Source: an uncultured Saprospiraceae bacterium (GTDB taxonomy: Bacteria; Bacteroidota; Bacteroidia; Chitinophagales; Saprospiraceae). Taken from it: a stretch of DNA of 45,731 bases. The stretch lies in assembly GCA_905480595.1 (NCBI GenBank), contig CAJQQY010000229.1, positions 1 through 45,731 on the forward strand. The letters run 5' to 3'. Below, in pieces: positions 1 to 8,845 of this stretch (position 1 is its first letter; every line of letters starts with the position of its first letter). The translations under genes and the position numbers were made by a program. The notes under the pieces were generated by a model, which saw only the letters and a list, made by a program, of their open reading frames with translations, had not been told where the DNA came from and searched no databases.

Positions 1-3000
1 TGGATAAAATATTTGATATTTATTTTTCCAATTCAAGTGCTTTGATTCCAAATGCAAGTGCAACACTTGAAATTACTGCAATCAATTTAACAACAACAGC
101 AACTGATTCTTCAGATTTGGTTTCTCTTATATTACCTGAAGGGGTGACTTATGATCCTAATACAACTGCGACGATTGAACCAGGTGGATGGGTTTTATCA
201 GAACCAATTATTGAAATTGATGGAAATTTCCAATTGCTTTATTGGCATTTGCCAATAGGGTTATTGCAAGGAGATTCGGCTGTTTTCACATTTAATGTAA
301 TTACTCCAGATGTAGATTGTGCAGTTAATGATTTGCAAGCGGGACTTAATACGATTCAAAGAAAGGAATTGACTTGTGCTGTTTCTATGACTGTTTGTGA
401 TGTTGATGTGATTACCTCGATTAATGATGGTGCATTGACAGATTTGCCAGTTACACAAAATACGTTAAGCTTTGTTTTCTCAAGTTTAACAAGTTCTTGT
501 TCAGGAGTTGATGAAGAAACGATTCAATTCGATGGAGCAGTTTCGAATAATGGAACTGCATTTCCTGCTGTCCCTTTTGATGTTGAATATTATTTTGACC
601 AAGATGGATCAGGAAATGTAAATATAGGTGATCAGTTGTTGGCAACCATTACTGAAAATGGACCGATAGGTGCTTACTCTGTTTTACCAATTTCTCATTC
701 TATTTCTGTAAGCGATAATCAAGTTTGTAATATTATTGTTAGAATTGATTCTACAGGATTAGGAATTTGTGAAATAGCAGAGATTCCACTTGGTGAGCCT
801 CAATTATTAAATGCTGGAAATGATCAAATGTTTTGTGAAATTACCGCTACTACAATTACTGCTAATCTAGGAGATCCGACTTGTGGATCACTTTCAAATT
901 ATACTTATAATTGGTTAGCTATTTCTCCAGCTTCAACTGGAGATTTAAGTGCAACAGATATTCCAAATCCAGTTTTGACGGTAAGTCATAATGCCACGGT
1001 TCAAGATACATTACAATATATTTTGGAAACTACTCGACCAAGTTGTAGTGGAATAAATCGAGATACAATAAGTGTTATTAGAGCATTGGGTATAACTGTT
1101 GATGGAGGGCCAATAGTTTATGTGCAGTCCGGTGGAAGCACTACTTTGTCACCAATGGTGAATGGTGGATTTGCACCTTACACATATGCTTGGACGCCAA
1201 CAGTTACTTTGGATGATCCAACAAGTTCAAATCCAATTGCGTCACCAATTGTGGATACGGATTATTCGGTAACAGTTACAAGTGCATCAGGATGTACTGG
1301 TGAAGTAATTGTTCAAGTTCAAATTGGAGGAACAGTTACGATTTCAGTTGAACCTTATGATACTATAATTTGTGCTGAAACGGAGATTCAATTTGCAGCT
1401 TCAGGAGGAACAGATTATGTTTGGATAGAAGATGCAGGAAATGTTACAACTGGAAACTTAAGTGCTTACAATATTCCAAATCCAATTTTCTCAAACGGAC
1501 TTCCAGCGAGTACTTATAATTACCAAGTGATTGTGGAAGACAATGCATTTCCTGGATTTTATGATACAGCAGATGTCGTGATTCAAGTTTTGCCTTCACC
1601 AGATGTTCAAATAACATCAAGTTCGGCCACATTTATTTGTGAAGGAGATGAAGTAGTATTGACTGGAAGTGGAGCAGATGTTTATGTTTGGGAAAATTTA
1701 ACCACAAACATACAAATCGGAAATGAAGAAGTAATAGTTGTGATGCCTTCTGTCGAAACTATTTATCAAGTTACTGGAACTGATACGACAAGTGGATGTT
1801 TTGCCATCGAACAAATTACCATTGGTGTGAATGAAGGAGCAGATGCAGAAGTACTTGTTAATCCAGCTGTTGCCTGTGAAGGAGAACCGATTCTTTTGGT
1901 GGGGGGAAATGATGGTATATCATATGAATGGTTAGAAGATGGTGCTCCACTTGGAACTGGTGATAGTATTATGGTAACACCAATTGCAGGATCAACTTAT
2001 AGTTTAGTCGTGGAAAATTTAGTGGGATGTCAAGATACTGTTGAGGTGATGATGGACGTAATTGTTTGCCCGTGTCAAGATATCGAGGTGAGTAGTATTA
2101 TAACCGTTGAAACAACTTGTGGAAATGAAACAGGAGAGGCGACGATCAATTTAGTGGACGATCCTAATAATTATACATTTACTTGGAGTCCTGATTTAGG
2201 ATCGCCAATTGGAGTTGGAAATGTTAGAATGGAACTTCCATTTGGAGGATATGAAATAGCGATTCAAAATAATAATTCACCTGCTTGTACTGATACAGTT
2301 TATCTAATCATTCAAAATTCAGATGGACCAACTGCTGCTGCAACCACGACACCAGCAACTTGTTTTGCACCCAATGGTTCTGCGATATTGATGCCTGATA
2401 CTTTGAATTTTTTATGGGAAGATAACTCAACTGATTCAGTTCGAAATGACTTGACGGCAGGTGTTCATTTTGTAACGATTACAGATCCAGTTAATCCAAA
2501 TTGTCCAAATGTTATAGAAGTTATTATTGATGAGCAAAATTCATTAGCTGGAACATTGACTGTGAACCAAGCTCCTGATTGTGGAGTAGCGAATGGCTCA
2601 GCAACAATAAATATAACAGGAGGAAGTGGAAACTATTCTTACAGTTGGACAAGTGGAACTAATACAGGAAATAATTTAACCTCTGGATTTTACTCAGTTA
2701 CAATTACTGATTTAGATTCCACGATGTGTGAATTAGTGTATGATTTTGTTTTGACAGATAATGTTCCTCCAGCAAATATTTTGATTACTGGAGTGAATGG
2801 AACTTCATGTGTTGGAATGGCAAATGGTTCAGTTGAATTTACTGTTGATTTCGATTCTCTTTTTAATGCTCCAGCAGATACTATAATAACTAATGGTTTT
2901 CAAAATTTTGAAAATGGAACTCTTTCAGAAGGTGATTACTGCTTGATTGTTACAGATTCAAGTGGATGTGTTGCAGGTGAAAGTTGTTTTACTATAGAAT

Positions 3001-4055
3001 CTACTCAGATTTTGGAGGTTAATTTTATAGTCACTCCAGATTGTGATTTAGGAGGATCTATAACTTTGGAAATTGTAGGAGGGACACCTCCTTATAGTTT
3101 TGATTGGGCTGATTTACCAGATTCTTTGGATACTCAAAACCGAGTTGATTTAGAAGTTGGTTTGTATGGAGTAAATATTACAGATAGCCTTGGCTGTGAA
3201 GCAAGTTACTCTATTCTAATAATACCATGTGATGTGATTACTCCAGATACTTTTTGTGATACTATCTTTGTTGGTCAAACAGATACTTTATTTTTAGATA
3301 CTTCACAGCTTCCAGGCTCAGTTATTTCGCTGCAAAATTTCTGCCCAGATGAAGGTGGAATTGAAGTCGACTTTTTTGAAGACTTTGGAATCTTAGGGAT
3401 TGAATATACTGGTTTAGCAATTGGGCAAGATTCGGCTTGTATTGAATTTTGTGATGATTTAGGATTTTGCGACACAACTTATATGTGTATTAGTGTGGTA
3501 GAATATGATAGTCTTCCAATGTTAAATGATGATAAGGATTCAGTTAATATCGGATTGCCAGTAGTAGTTAATGTCAAAGAAAATGACATCATCTACGGTG
3601 GAATTGACACCATGTATATTCTAGATCAACCACTTTATGGAATGGCTACTTTGAACTTAGATGGTTCGGTAACTTACAATGCAGGAGATACTTATTGTGA
3701 AAGGGTAGATAGTTTTTCATACGTCGTATGCAATCCAAATGGTTGTGATACTGCCAATGTCTGCATATTTATTAACTGTACTGATATTGTTATTTTTAAT
3801 GCAGTTTCACCGAATGGAGATGGAGTTAATGATGTCTTTTACATCGCAGGAATTACTGATTATCCAAATAGTGTACTTAGAATTTACAATCGTTGGGGAA
3901 ATAAAGTTTATGATAGAGTAGGGTACACAAATGATTGGGATGGAACTTTTAATCGTAAGCGAGATGTCCCTGATGGAACCTATTTCTATACCTTAGAATT
4001 AAAAGATCCTGATGATAATAGAACCTTCCAAGGATATATAGAAATTAGTAGATAG
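1..4055 (+). CDS. Giant T9SS type-B (CHU_C) surface protein, 5' end cut by window
   Basis: The reading frame is open from base 3 with no stop, so the gene starts upstream; the TTG at 42 is not a real start. About 1350 residues are visible. They are Thr/Asn/Asp/Gly-rich beta-sandwich repeats. A PKD-like stretch (GGFAPYTYAWTP) lies near residue 375 counted from base 42, and several SprB-like repeats with paired cysteines lie at about 680-1040. A Cys-rich module (GQDSACIEFCDDLGFCDTTY) is near 1130, and a cadherin-like segment is at about 1165-1245. The end is a gliding motility-associated C-terminal domain from about 1250 (SPNGDGVNDVF, YNRWGNKVY, NDWDGTFN, DGTYFY). That tail directs type IX secretion and cell-surface attachment in Bacteroidota. 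The role is probably adhesin-like; the ligand is unknown. It shares its last three modules with the protein at 17557. Confidence 0.9.
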   Translation, partial: DKIFDIYFSNSSALIPNASATLEITAINLTTTATDSSDLVSLILPEGVTYDPNTTATIEPGGWVLSEPIIEIDGNFQLLYWHLPIGLLQGDSAVFTFNVITPDVDCAVNDLQAGLNTIQRKELTCAVSMTVCDVDVITSINDGALTDLPVTQNTLSFVFSSLTSSCSGVDEETIQFDGAVSNNGTAFPAVPFDVEYYFDQDGSGNVNIGDQLLATITENGPIGAYSVLPISHSISVSDNQVCNIIVRIDSTGLGICEIAEIPLGEPQLLNAGNDQMFCEITATTITANLGDPTCGSLSNYTYNWLAISPASTGDLSATDIPNPVLTVSHNATVQDTLQYILETTRPSCSGINRDTISVIRALGITVDGGPIVYVQSGGSTTLSPMVNGGFAPYTYAWTPTVTLDDPTSSNPIASPIVDTDYSVTVTSASGCTGEVIVQVQIGGTVTISVEPYDTIICAETEIQFAASGGTDYVWIEDAGNVTTGNLSAYNIPNPIFSNGLPASTYNYQVIVEDNAFPGFYDTADVVIQVLPSPDVQITSSSATFICEGDEVVLTGSGADVYVWENLTTNIQIGNEEVIVVMPSVETIYQVTGTDTTSGCFAIEQITIGVNEGADAEVLVNPAVACEGEPILLVGGNDGISYEWLEDGAPLGTGDSIMVTPIAGSTYSLVVENLVGCQDTVEVMMDVIVCPCQDIEVSSIITVETTCGNETGEATINLVDDPNNYTFTWSPDLGSPIGVGNVRMELPFGGYEIAIQNNNSPACTDTVYLIIQNSDGPTAAATTTPATCFAPNGSAILMPDTLNFLWEDNSTDSVRNDLTAGVHFVTITDPVNPNCPNVIEVIIDEQNSLAGTLTVNQAPDCGVANGSATINITGGSGNYSYSWTSGTNTGNNLTSGFYSVTITDLDSTMCELVYDFVLTDNVPPANILITGVNGTSCVGMANGSVEFTVDFDSLFNAPADTIITNGFQNFENGTLSEGDYCLIVTDSSGCVAGESCFTIESTQILEVNFIVTPDCDLGGSITLEIVGGTPPYSFDWADLPDSLDTQNRVDLEVGLYGVNITDSLGCEASYSILIIPCDVITPDTFCDTIFVGQTDTLFLDTSQLPGSVISLQNFCPDEGGIEVDFFEDFGILGIEYTGLAIGQDSACIEFCDDLGFCDTTYMCISVVEYDSLPMLNDDKDSVNIGLPVVVNVKENDIIYGGIDTMYILDQPLYGMATLNLDGSVTYNAGDTYCERVDSFSYVVCNPNGCDTANVCIFINCTDIVIFNAVSPNGDGVNDVFYIAGITDYPNSVLRIYNRWGNKVYDRVGYTNDWDGTFNRKRDVPDGTYFYTLELKDPDDNRTFQGYIEISR

Positions 4056-4061
4056 TTGATT

Positions 4062-4118
4062 AGGTAATCGGGCGAGATGTGAAAAATATATTTTCAAAGA
4101 TCCTTCGCCTGATTACCT
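4062..4118. terminator. Stem-loop between convergent genes
   Basis: Arms AGGTAATCGGGCGA (4062-4075) and TCGCCTGATTACCT (4105-4118) pair over 14 bases with one G-T wobble. The loop contains a second small stem (TGAAAA/TTTTCA). It sits between two convergent genes and probably serves both. There is no strong T-tract. Confidence 0.6.
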
Positions 4119-4123
4119 GATAA

Positions 4124-4480
4124 CTAATTTCCACCCGCACCTTTCGTCTGCGAATATCCTTTTTCTAACAATAGTTTTACAACCTTATCTTTTTGATTTC
4201 CTTGGACCATAATTTCGTAATCTTTGACACTTCCACCAACACCACATTTAGATTTTAAATATTTTCCTAAATCTTTCAGGTCGTCTTCATTTCCTTCAAA
4301 ACCAACGACTAGAGTTACCTCTTTTCCTTTCCGTTTTTTACGATCGATCATCACCCGAAGTTTTTGCTGATTAGGTGCAATAGTTTCTTCTGTCGTTTCA
4401 TCTTCATCGTTAGGCTGATAATCAGGATTTGTGGAAAAGACAAAATTGAAACCTGATTGAGGTTTTTTATTTTTTGACAT
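4124..4480 (-). CDS. yciH: SUI1/eIF1-family translation initiation factor (YciH-like)
   Basis: This 118-residue protein has the normal family length. The SUI1 fold occupies roughly residues 40-115, with the basic strand IDRKKRKGKEVTLVVGF and the signature KSKCGVGGSVKDYEIMVQGN, which match bacterial YciH proteins. The first 40 residues are a polar, acidic tail typical of Bacteroidota members. Eukaryotic eIF1 controls start-codon selection; YciH is thought to influence initiation fidelity on the small ribosomal subunit. It is the last gene of a minus-strand run, 21 bases after the membrane protein at 4502, and ends just before a bidirectional hairpin. Family assignment is firm; the precise cellular role is inferred. 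Confidence 0.9.
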   Translation of the reverse strand: MSKNKKPQSGFNFVFSTNPDYQPNDEDETTEETIAPNQQKLRVMIDRKKRKGKEVTLVVGFEGNEDDLKDLGKYLKSKCGVGGSVKDYEIMVQGNQKDKVVKLLLEKGYSQTKGAGGN

Positions 4481-4501
4481 AAGTATTTTTATTTGAAATT
4501 T

Positions 4502-5179
4502 TTACAAACGAATATAATGTAAAAGTAAAAGAATGTTGATTGGAATAATAAAAATCATCCACCATGGAATTACATCCTCTATTATAGATAATTGCATTTC
4601 ATTTATTTTAGTTTCAACATTCGTTGAAATTTGTTCTTCATCCAACTTTTCTAAATCAGAAAATTTATAACTGTTCACAAATTCAAGAATTGGAATTTGG
4701 TCAAACAATCTTTTCGTAACCCATTGTAACCATTTTGGCAAACTCCCAATTTTTTGATTCATCCACATCACTATTCCATCTAGATCAGCGATGTTCGATA
4801 TTCCTTCTTTGTTAATATATCTTTTGATTAGATATTTACCAATCAATTTACTTAATTCATGATTCCATTTTCTAAAAAAATCATGTTGCACTCCAAGCAT
4901 TATCTTTTTCATGGTTAAATGTAGAAACCAATAGATATATATTATAGGAACAAAAAAAACTAGAAGAGTTTCAGTTAGATATGATTTATTTTCCCAAAAA
5001 ATAATCTCACTTTGAAACCAAGAAAAGATTTTCCAAACGGCAATTCCTTCGTTAATTATCATAGCTATCCAGAGTGGTGCAATAAAATTAAGCGCTATTA
5101 TTTTGAAATACTTCAAAAAATAAGATTTAATTTTAATGCCATCTTCATTCATGAAATATGGGTTGGGAACCTCACTCAT
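4502..5179 (-). CDS. Unknown membrane protein with three predicted TM segments
   Basis: I do not recognise this 225-residue protein. Hydrophobic stretches at about residues 28-47, 68-88 and 203-222 look like membrane helices, the last close to the C-terminus (PWWMIFIIPINILLLLHYI). Between the second and third is a long, charged soluble part (about 90-195). It starts 15 bases after the stop of the unknown gene at 5195, so the two are probably co-transcribed and may work together. There is no signal peptide or lipobox. A function cannot be assigned from sequence alone. Confidence 0.75.
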   Translation of the reverse strand: MSEVPNPYFMNEDGIKIKSYFLKYFKIIALNFIAPLWIAMIINEGIAVWKIFSWFQSEIIFWENKSYLTETLLVFFVPIIYIYWFLHLTMKKIMLGVQHDFFRKWNHELSKLIGKYLIKRYINKEGISNIADLDGIVMWMNQKIGSLPKWLQWVTKRLFDQIPILEFVNSYKFSDLEKLDEEQISTNVETKINEMQLSIIEDVIPWWMIFIIPINILLLLHYIRL

Positions 5180-5194
5180 GCCTTTTAATTTAAA

Positions 5195-5842
5195 TTAGTT
5201 GTTGCCTTCAATATCTAAATATTCATCATCTGCTTCCAATTCAATAAATTCAATTTCAGTTTGTGATCTTATTTTGTTAGCTAAATCTTTCCCACATCCC
5301 ATCACTAAAACTCCTGATTGTAAAATGATATTTCCAATCAACCAACTTTTATCTTGCGGAAAAATATAACTGGGAAAATTAACAATTTCCATTTTAGCAA
5401 ATTCATTCATTGCATTTACAATATTTGTCAAACTCTTTATTGTGCCAATTGATGCCCATGGATTTGTAAATTTCTCAGGTAAATTTTCGCCACCCAATCC
5501 GTAAAAAATAATAGGATTGCTGGTATCCAAAATTGCTATCAAATCACCAAGCATTTCATATTCATCTTTTTCCGATGCCGTAATAAAAGGTGTGATATAA
5601 CTTGGAAAACTTTTCGCACTAAAGTTTCCTTCAAAAGGAAGACCGCTTAGTTTAGCAATTTCTTGAAAGGTGATTCTTTTACTTTGACCGGTTTCTTCAT
5701 TTTCAATAATAATCGGAAAATACAATTTGAAATAAGTTTCAAATTTTTTAGGGATGACACTTTTAACTATATTTTCAGGGACATTCGGATCTATATTTTG
5801 AAAAATCCAAGAGGTGATATCGTTATCGTTTTCTTTGTTCAT
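5195..5842 (-). CDS. Unknown soluble protein, 215 aa
   Basis: I cannot place this protein in a family. It has no signal peptide or membrane helix. It is acidic towards the C-terminus (about the last 20 residues are rich in E and D). A mixed alpha/beta look with a central hydrophobic strand (NPIIFYGLGGENLPEKF) suggests a globular cytoplasmic domain. Isolated cysteines or glycines such as VLVMGCGKD do not form a recognisable nucleotide site. It lies between the lipid kinase at 5876 (33-base gap) and the membrane protein at 4502 (15-base gap). The tight spacing with 4502 suggests a two-gene module. Confidence 0.75.
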   Translation of the reverse strand: MNKENDNDITSWIFQNIDPNVPENIVKSVIPKKFETYFKLYFPIIIENEETGQSKRITFQEIAKLSGLPFEGNFSAKSFPSYITPFITASEKDEYEMLGDLIAILDTSNPIIFYGLGGENLPEKFTNPWASIGTIKSLTNIVNAMNEFAKMEIVNFPSYIFPQDKSWLIGNIILQSGVLVMGCGKDLANKIRSQTEIEFIELEADDEYLDIEGNN

Positions 5843-5875
5843 TATTTTTTTTAATATGAAATTCTATTGGAAAAG

Positions 5876-6787
5876 TTACTTCGGAACCCACACCGACAAA
5901 GATAAAGGATTAATAGAAAATTCTAAATCCTCATTGACCAACATTCCTTCACCATCCATGTGTACAGGCGTTTCTTCAACAATTTTCACTTTGATATTTT
6001 TTCCAGAATAACATTTAGTCAAACCACTTTCATTGATAGTTTTTTGATAAGAATGCCAAGCCAATTGTGGGAATTTCCAAGGAGTCATTTTTTTTACTAT
6101 TATCATTTCTAAAATACCATCATTGAATTTAGCATGAGGAGCAATTTCAAAATTATATCCAAACATTGGGGCGTTTACGATTTCTAAACAAAGGCATTCC
6201 TCCTCCATGATTTTCCCATCAATATTAATTTGATAAGTTTGAGGTTTAAATTTAAAAGACTCTTGAGTTATGATTTTTCCATAACCCAAAAAACCTCTAA
6301 GCTTGCTTTTCTTTAATTTGTAAGAAACCCAACCGTCAAATCCCAATCCAGCTAAATTCACAAACGGACGACCATTCATTTTGACGGTATCAATCCTAAT
6401 TTCTTTTCCTTGATTAAGTTGTTGAATGGCTTTTACCACATTGGTGCTGAGGCCCAAATGCCGAGCAAATCCATTACCTGAACCTGCTGGAATAATTCCT
6501 AAAATTGTATCTGAACCGATAAGCGCAGCAGCTACTTCATTGACTGAACCATCACCTCCAACGGCAATGACCATATCAAAATTTTGCTCCATAGCTTCCT
6601 TTGCCAATTCAGTACCATGGCCTGCAGCCTGAGTGTTTTTTATTTCAAAATCGAAGAGATTAGTATTAAGATATTGCTTGATTTGATCGGTAAGTTTACC
6701 TTTTTTGCTAATACCAGAAAAAGGATTTACAATAAATCGTATTCGTTTTTTTTGAGTAGTAGGCGAGGCTTTTATTTCGCTTGACAT
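5876..6787 (-). CDS. Diacylglycerol/lipid kinase family protein (YegS/DagK type)
   Basis: Members phosphorylate diacylglycerol or related lipids at the inner membrane with ATP. I place the start at 6787 (MSSEIKASP) rather than the longer frame from 6832. The longer version adds 15 hydrophobic residues that do not fit the family, and this gives 303 residues, the usual length. The nucleotide-binding glycine motif VGGDGSVNE is at residues 76-84, IIPAGSGNGFARHLGL follows at about 108, and an early VNPFSG strand is present. The C-terminal beta domain ends the protein. It is in a minus-strand run with a serine-hydrolase-like gene upstream (105-base gap) and unknown genes downstream. Substrate is not predictable; a role in phospholipid turnover is inferred. 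Confidence 0.88.
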   Translation of the reverse strand: MSSEIKASPTTQKKRIRFIVNPFSGISKKGKLTDQIKQYLNTNLFDFEIKNTQAAGHGTELAKEAMEQNFDMVIAVGGDGSVNEVAAALIGSDTILGIIPAGSGNGFARHLGLSTNVVKAIQQLNQGKEIRIDTVKMNGRPFVNLAGLGFDGWVSYKLKKSKLRGFLGYGKIITQESFKFKPQTYQINIDGKIMEEECLCLEIVNAPMFGYNFEIAPHAKFNDGILEMIIVKKMTPWKFPQLAWHSYQKTINESGLTKCYSGKNIKVKIVEETPVHMDGEGMLVNEDLEFSINPLSLSVWVPK

Positions 6788-6892
6788 TTGAATGGTTATG
6801 TTTTGAATCAAAATAAAAATCAAAAATGACAATTTTATTTGAATAAAATAAAGTTGAAGAGTTCTGATTTTAATTTTGATGCTATTTTGATT

Positions 6893-8026
6893 TTACCTCA
6901 TCCAATTATTATTCAACATTCTTAAAATATAATAGCCTAAATTATAGAGATTGTGTTCTGAGTTGGTCAAAATAACTACTGCTGTGTCACTCTCTTTGAC
7001 AAAAGCTAAATAGGATCGATGTCCGTTGGTATTGCCCGTATGAAGAATAATATCGTAATAATTTTTAGGAGAAATGACATGCCATCCACGAGCAGATTCC
7101 ACTTTTTTATTTCGAGCAGTTGCTTTTCGTCCATCATGAGTTGAATAAAAAGCATTCGTTAATCTTGAATTGCTTTCCCCCATATGAGCCTCTGCAAATT
7201 TAATTAAATCCTTAGCCGTTGATTTTAATCCTTCTGATGCTTTGAAAGATTGAAAAGTCCATGGCGGAGTGGATTGTCCACTTGTGGTATAACCAATTGC
7301 TAGACGTTTTTTTTGATTTTCTGATAACTCAACCCGAGTGTCAGTCATATTAATCGGAACTAGAATTTTGTCGGTCAAAAGTTTTTCAAAACTCGTATTT
7401 TGGCTAGATTCAATAGCTACTTCTGCTAAGGCATAATTGAGATGAGAATAAGAATAGTTGTCTTTGTTTTTTTTATTCTTCTTTCGTATTTTCTTCTTTT
7501 TAGATTCAAGAGGAATATATTCTTTATAGAATTCCATCAAGTCTTGCTTCGTGTAATGAGCGTAAGGATTATTTTTCTCGATTTCTTTAGTACCAAATTC
7601 CAGAGGCATTCGAGGTAATCGGGAAGTGTGAGTCAACAATTGGTCAATCGTTATTTTTTGAGTTTCTTCATTTTTTTCAGTATCAGAAAGATAATCATTC
7701 AATGGTTTTTCGAAACCCATTTTTCCTTCTTCCACTAAAATACTCACCAGGGAACTTGTAAAAGTTTTGGTCAAACCACCAATTTCAAAAATGGTATTTT
7801 CGTCAGGTACTTGTTTGAAATCCTTCGAAATAGAACCATAGCCATAATAGAAAACTGAATCTTGATATTTCACTCCAATAATAAATCCTGGCGTTTCAGA
7901 TAATTTGATTTCAGTATCGTAGTGGATAATCTTGTCTATTTGCTTTTGCAAATTAGCTCGATCTTGAGCCCAAATGTTGGAAGCAAAAAAAAGGGAAACA
8001 ATAAAAAAGATAATCGGTTTTCTCAT
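6893..8026 (-). CDS. Serine-hydrolase (class C beta-lactamase fold) protein lacking the catalytic serine
   Basis: This 377-residue protein has a signal peptide (about residues 1-20, ending SNIWA-Q) and the beta-lactamase/DD-peptidase fold. The SxxK region reads EIGGLTKTFTS, where relatives have EIGSxTKTFT. Residue 84 is Gly (codon GGT), so the nucleophile is missing, while the lysine (K87) stays. The second motif is Y193-S-H195 instead of YxN. The third, HTG (329-331), is intact. A lysine-rich insertion (about 175-190) is unusual. Relatives act in the periplasm on peptidoglycan, beta-lactams or esters. This one may be a binding or scaffold pseudoenzyme, or may use a different chemistry. The fold assignment is secure; the activity is doubtful. 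Confidence 0.85.
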   Translation of the reverse strand: MRKPIIFFIVSLFFASNIWAQDRANLQKQIDKIIHYDTEIKLSETPGFIIGVKYQDSVFYYGYGSISKDFKQVPDENTIFEIGGLTKTFTSSLVSILVEEGKMGFEKPLNDYLSDTEKNEETQKITIDQLLTHTSRLPRMPLEFGTKEIEKNNPYAHYTKQDLMEFYKEYIPLESKKKKIRKKNKKNKDNYSYSHLNYALAEVAIESSQNTSFEKLLTDKILVPINMTDTRVELSENQKKRLAIGYTTSGQSTPPWTFQSFKASEGLKSTAKDLIKFAEAHMGESNSRLTNAFYSTHDGRKATARNKKVESARGWHVISPKNYYDIILHTGNTNGHRSYLAFVKESDTAVVILTNSEHNLYNLGYYILRMLNNNWMR

Positions 8027-8597
8027 ATCTGAATTTAAATTAAAAAAGTGTGAACCGAGTTTTGTGATTAGAAGTAAAAGTAAAACTTTGGATTTACTTT
8101 TTAAAGGTTACTCAGCACTTCTTTTTTATTGCAAATTTTGAGCTAGATAACTCGAAATAGGAGATTTAACATTTATTTATCTCATGATGAAGAATGAATT
8201 GAAAGAGAGTACTTCTAATAATTATTACATTAAATAAATAACAAATATTTGTTTTTATTAATAATAAAATGTATATTTATTTACAGATGAAGAAAAATGA
8301 ATGCAAAACTATTATTCCTGCCTTTATTCAATTTCTCTTCCCAGAGGATTCCCTGAAAATCTTCAACTTTTTTCCTTTTTAAATTACCTAAATAACTAAG
8401 TTCTCAATTACTTGAGACAGTCCTGTAATTTACATGACTCAAGTAATTACACTTGAAATTTATTTTTATGAAAAAAATAAATTTCAGTAAGCAATTGATT
8501 AGTCATGGTATTCCTGAAATTATATCAATAAAGGATTGCCATTAATTAATATCACCATGTTGGTAAATCAAATTACAAACACTAAAAATTTTTAAAA
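8027..8597. other. Long intergenic region upstream of a small peptide gene
   Basis: About 570 very AT-rich bases with no convincing gene. They hold a 14-base perfect palindrome AACAAATATTTGTT (8240-8253) and an 11-base inverted repeat at 8406-8447. A 31-codon ORF at 8287-8382 has no supporting features. The region is long enough to carry regulated promoters for the flanking divergent genes, but I could not define one. Confidence 0.5.
8406..8447. promoter_or_regulatory. Inverted repeat upstream of the GG-leader peptide
   Basis: Arms AATTACTTGAG (8406-8416) and CTCAAGTAATT (8438-8447 with the first C at 8437/8438) are 11-base complements separated by about 21 bases. The spacer contains a small nested ACAG/CTGT pair. 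It is about 150 bases upstream of the peptide start and could be a paired operator or an RNA hairpin. No protein partner is known. Confidence 0.4.
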
Positions 8598-8732
8598 ATG
8601 AAAAAGAAATCATTAAAAATCCAAGATTTTAAAGCAAAATTGAGCAATGCTCAGATTATTGACAGGAAAAGCTTGAACAAAGCTAAAGGTGGAAAAAGTG
8701 ATCCTCCGCCATTTGGACACCAGGAAAACTAG
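8598..8732 (+). CDS. Orphan double-glycine leader peptide (RiPP/bacteriocin-precursor-like), 44 aa
   Basis: This small gene has 44 codons plus TAG. The leader begins MKKKSLKIQDFKAKLSNAQ, continues IIDRKSLNKAKGG, and ends in Gly31-Gly32. This is the layout of Bacteroidota GG-leader natural-product precursors: a basic start, Leu/Phe heptad-like positions, an LS-x-x-Q segment, then GG. The predicted core is only 12 residues, KSDPPPFGHQEN, Pro-rich with no Cys and one Ser, so lanthionine rings are not possible. GG leaders are normally cut by C39-peptidase ABC transporters during export. No such transporter, radical SAM enzyme or cyclase is in this window, so the partners must be elsewhere. A TTTTTAAAAATG start context and a strong terminator 56 bases downstream frame it as a single transcription unit. 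Confidence 0.7.
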   Translation: MKKKSLKIQDFKAKLSNAQIIDRKSLNKAKGGKSDPPPFGHQEN

Positions 8733-8787
8733 TATAAATTCCTAGTTGAGTGCTAAAATTTTAGCCCTCTACCGTTTAAAAAAAACT

Positions 8788-8817
8788 TAGGGAGTAAGAT
8801 GTAAATCTTACTCCCTA
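8788..8817. terminator. Strong bidirectional terminator
   Basis: A perfect 13-base stem (TAGGGAGTAAGAT / ATCTTACTCCCTA) has a GTAA loop. On the minus strand it is followed directly by AG and eight T residues, giving an ideal intrinsic terminator for hscA. On the plus strand TTTCTTT follows, ending the small peptide transcript. Confidence 0.9.
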
Positions 8818-8845
8818 TTTCTTTGTCAAAAAATGATTGAAAATT

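Noticed and set aside
8287-8382. 31-codon ORF starting MKKNECKT in the long gap
   Set aside because: Short, no leader, no homology I recognise, composition like random AT-rich sequence.
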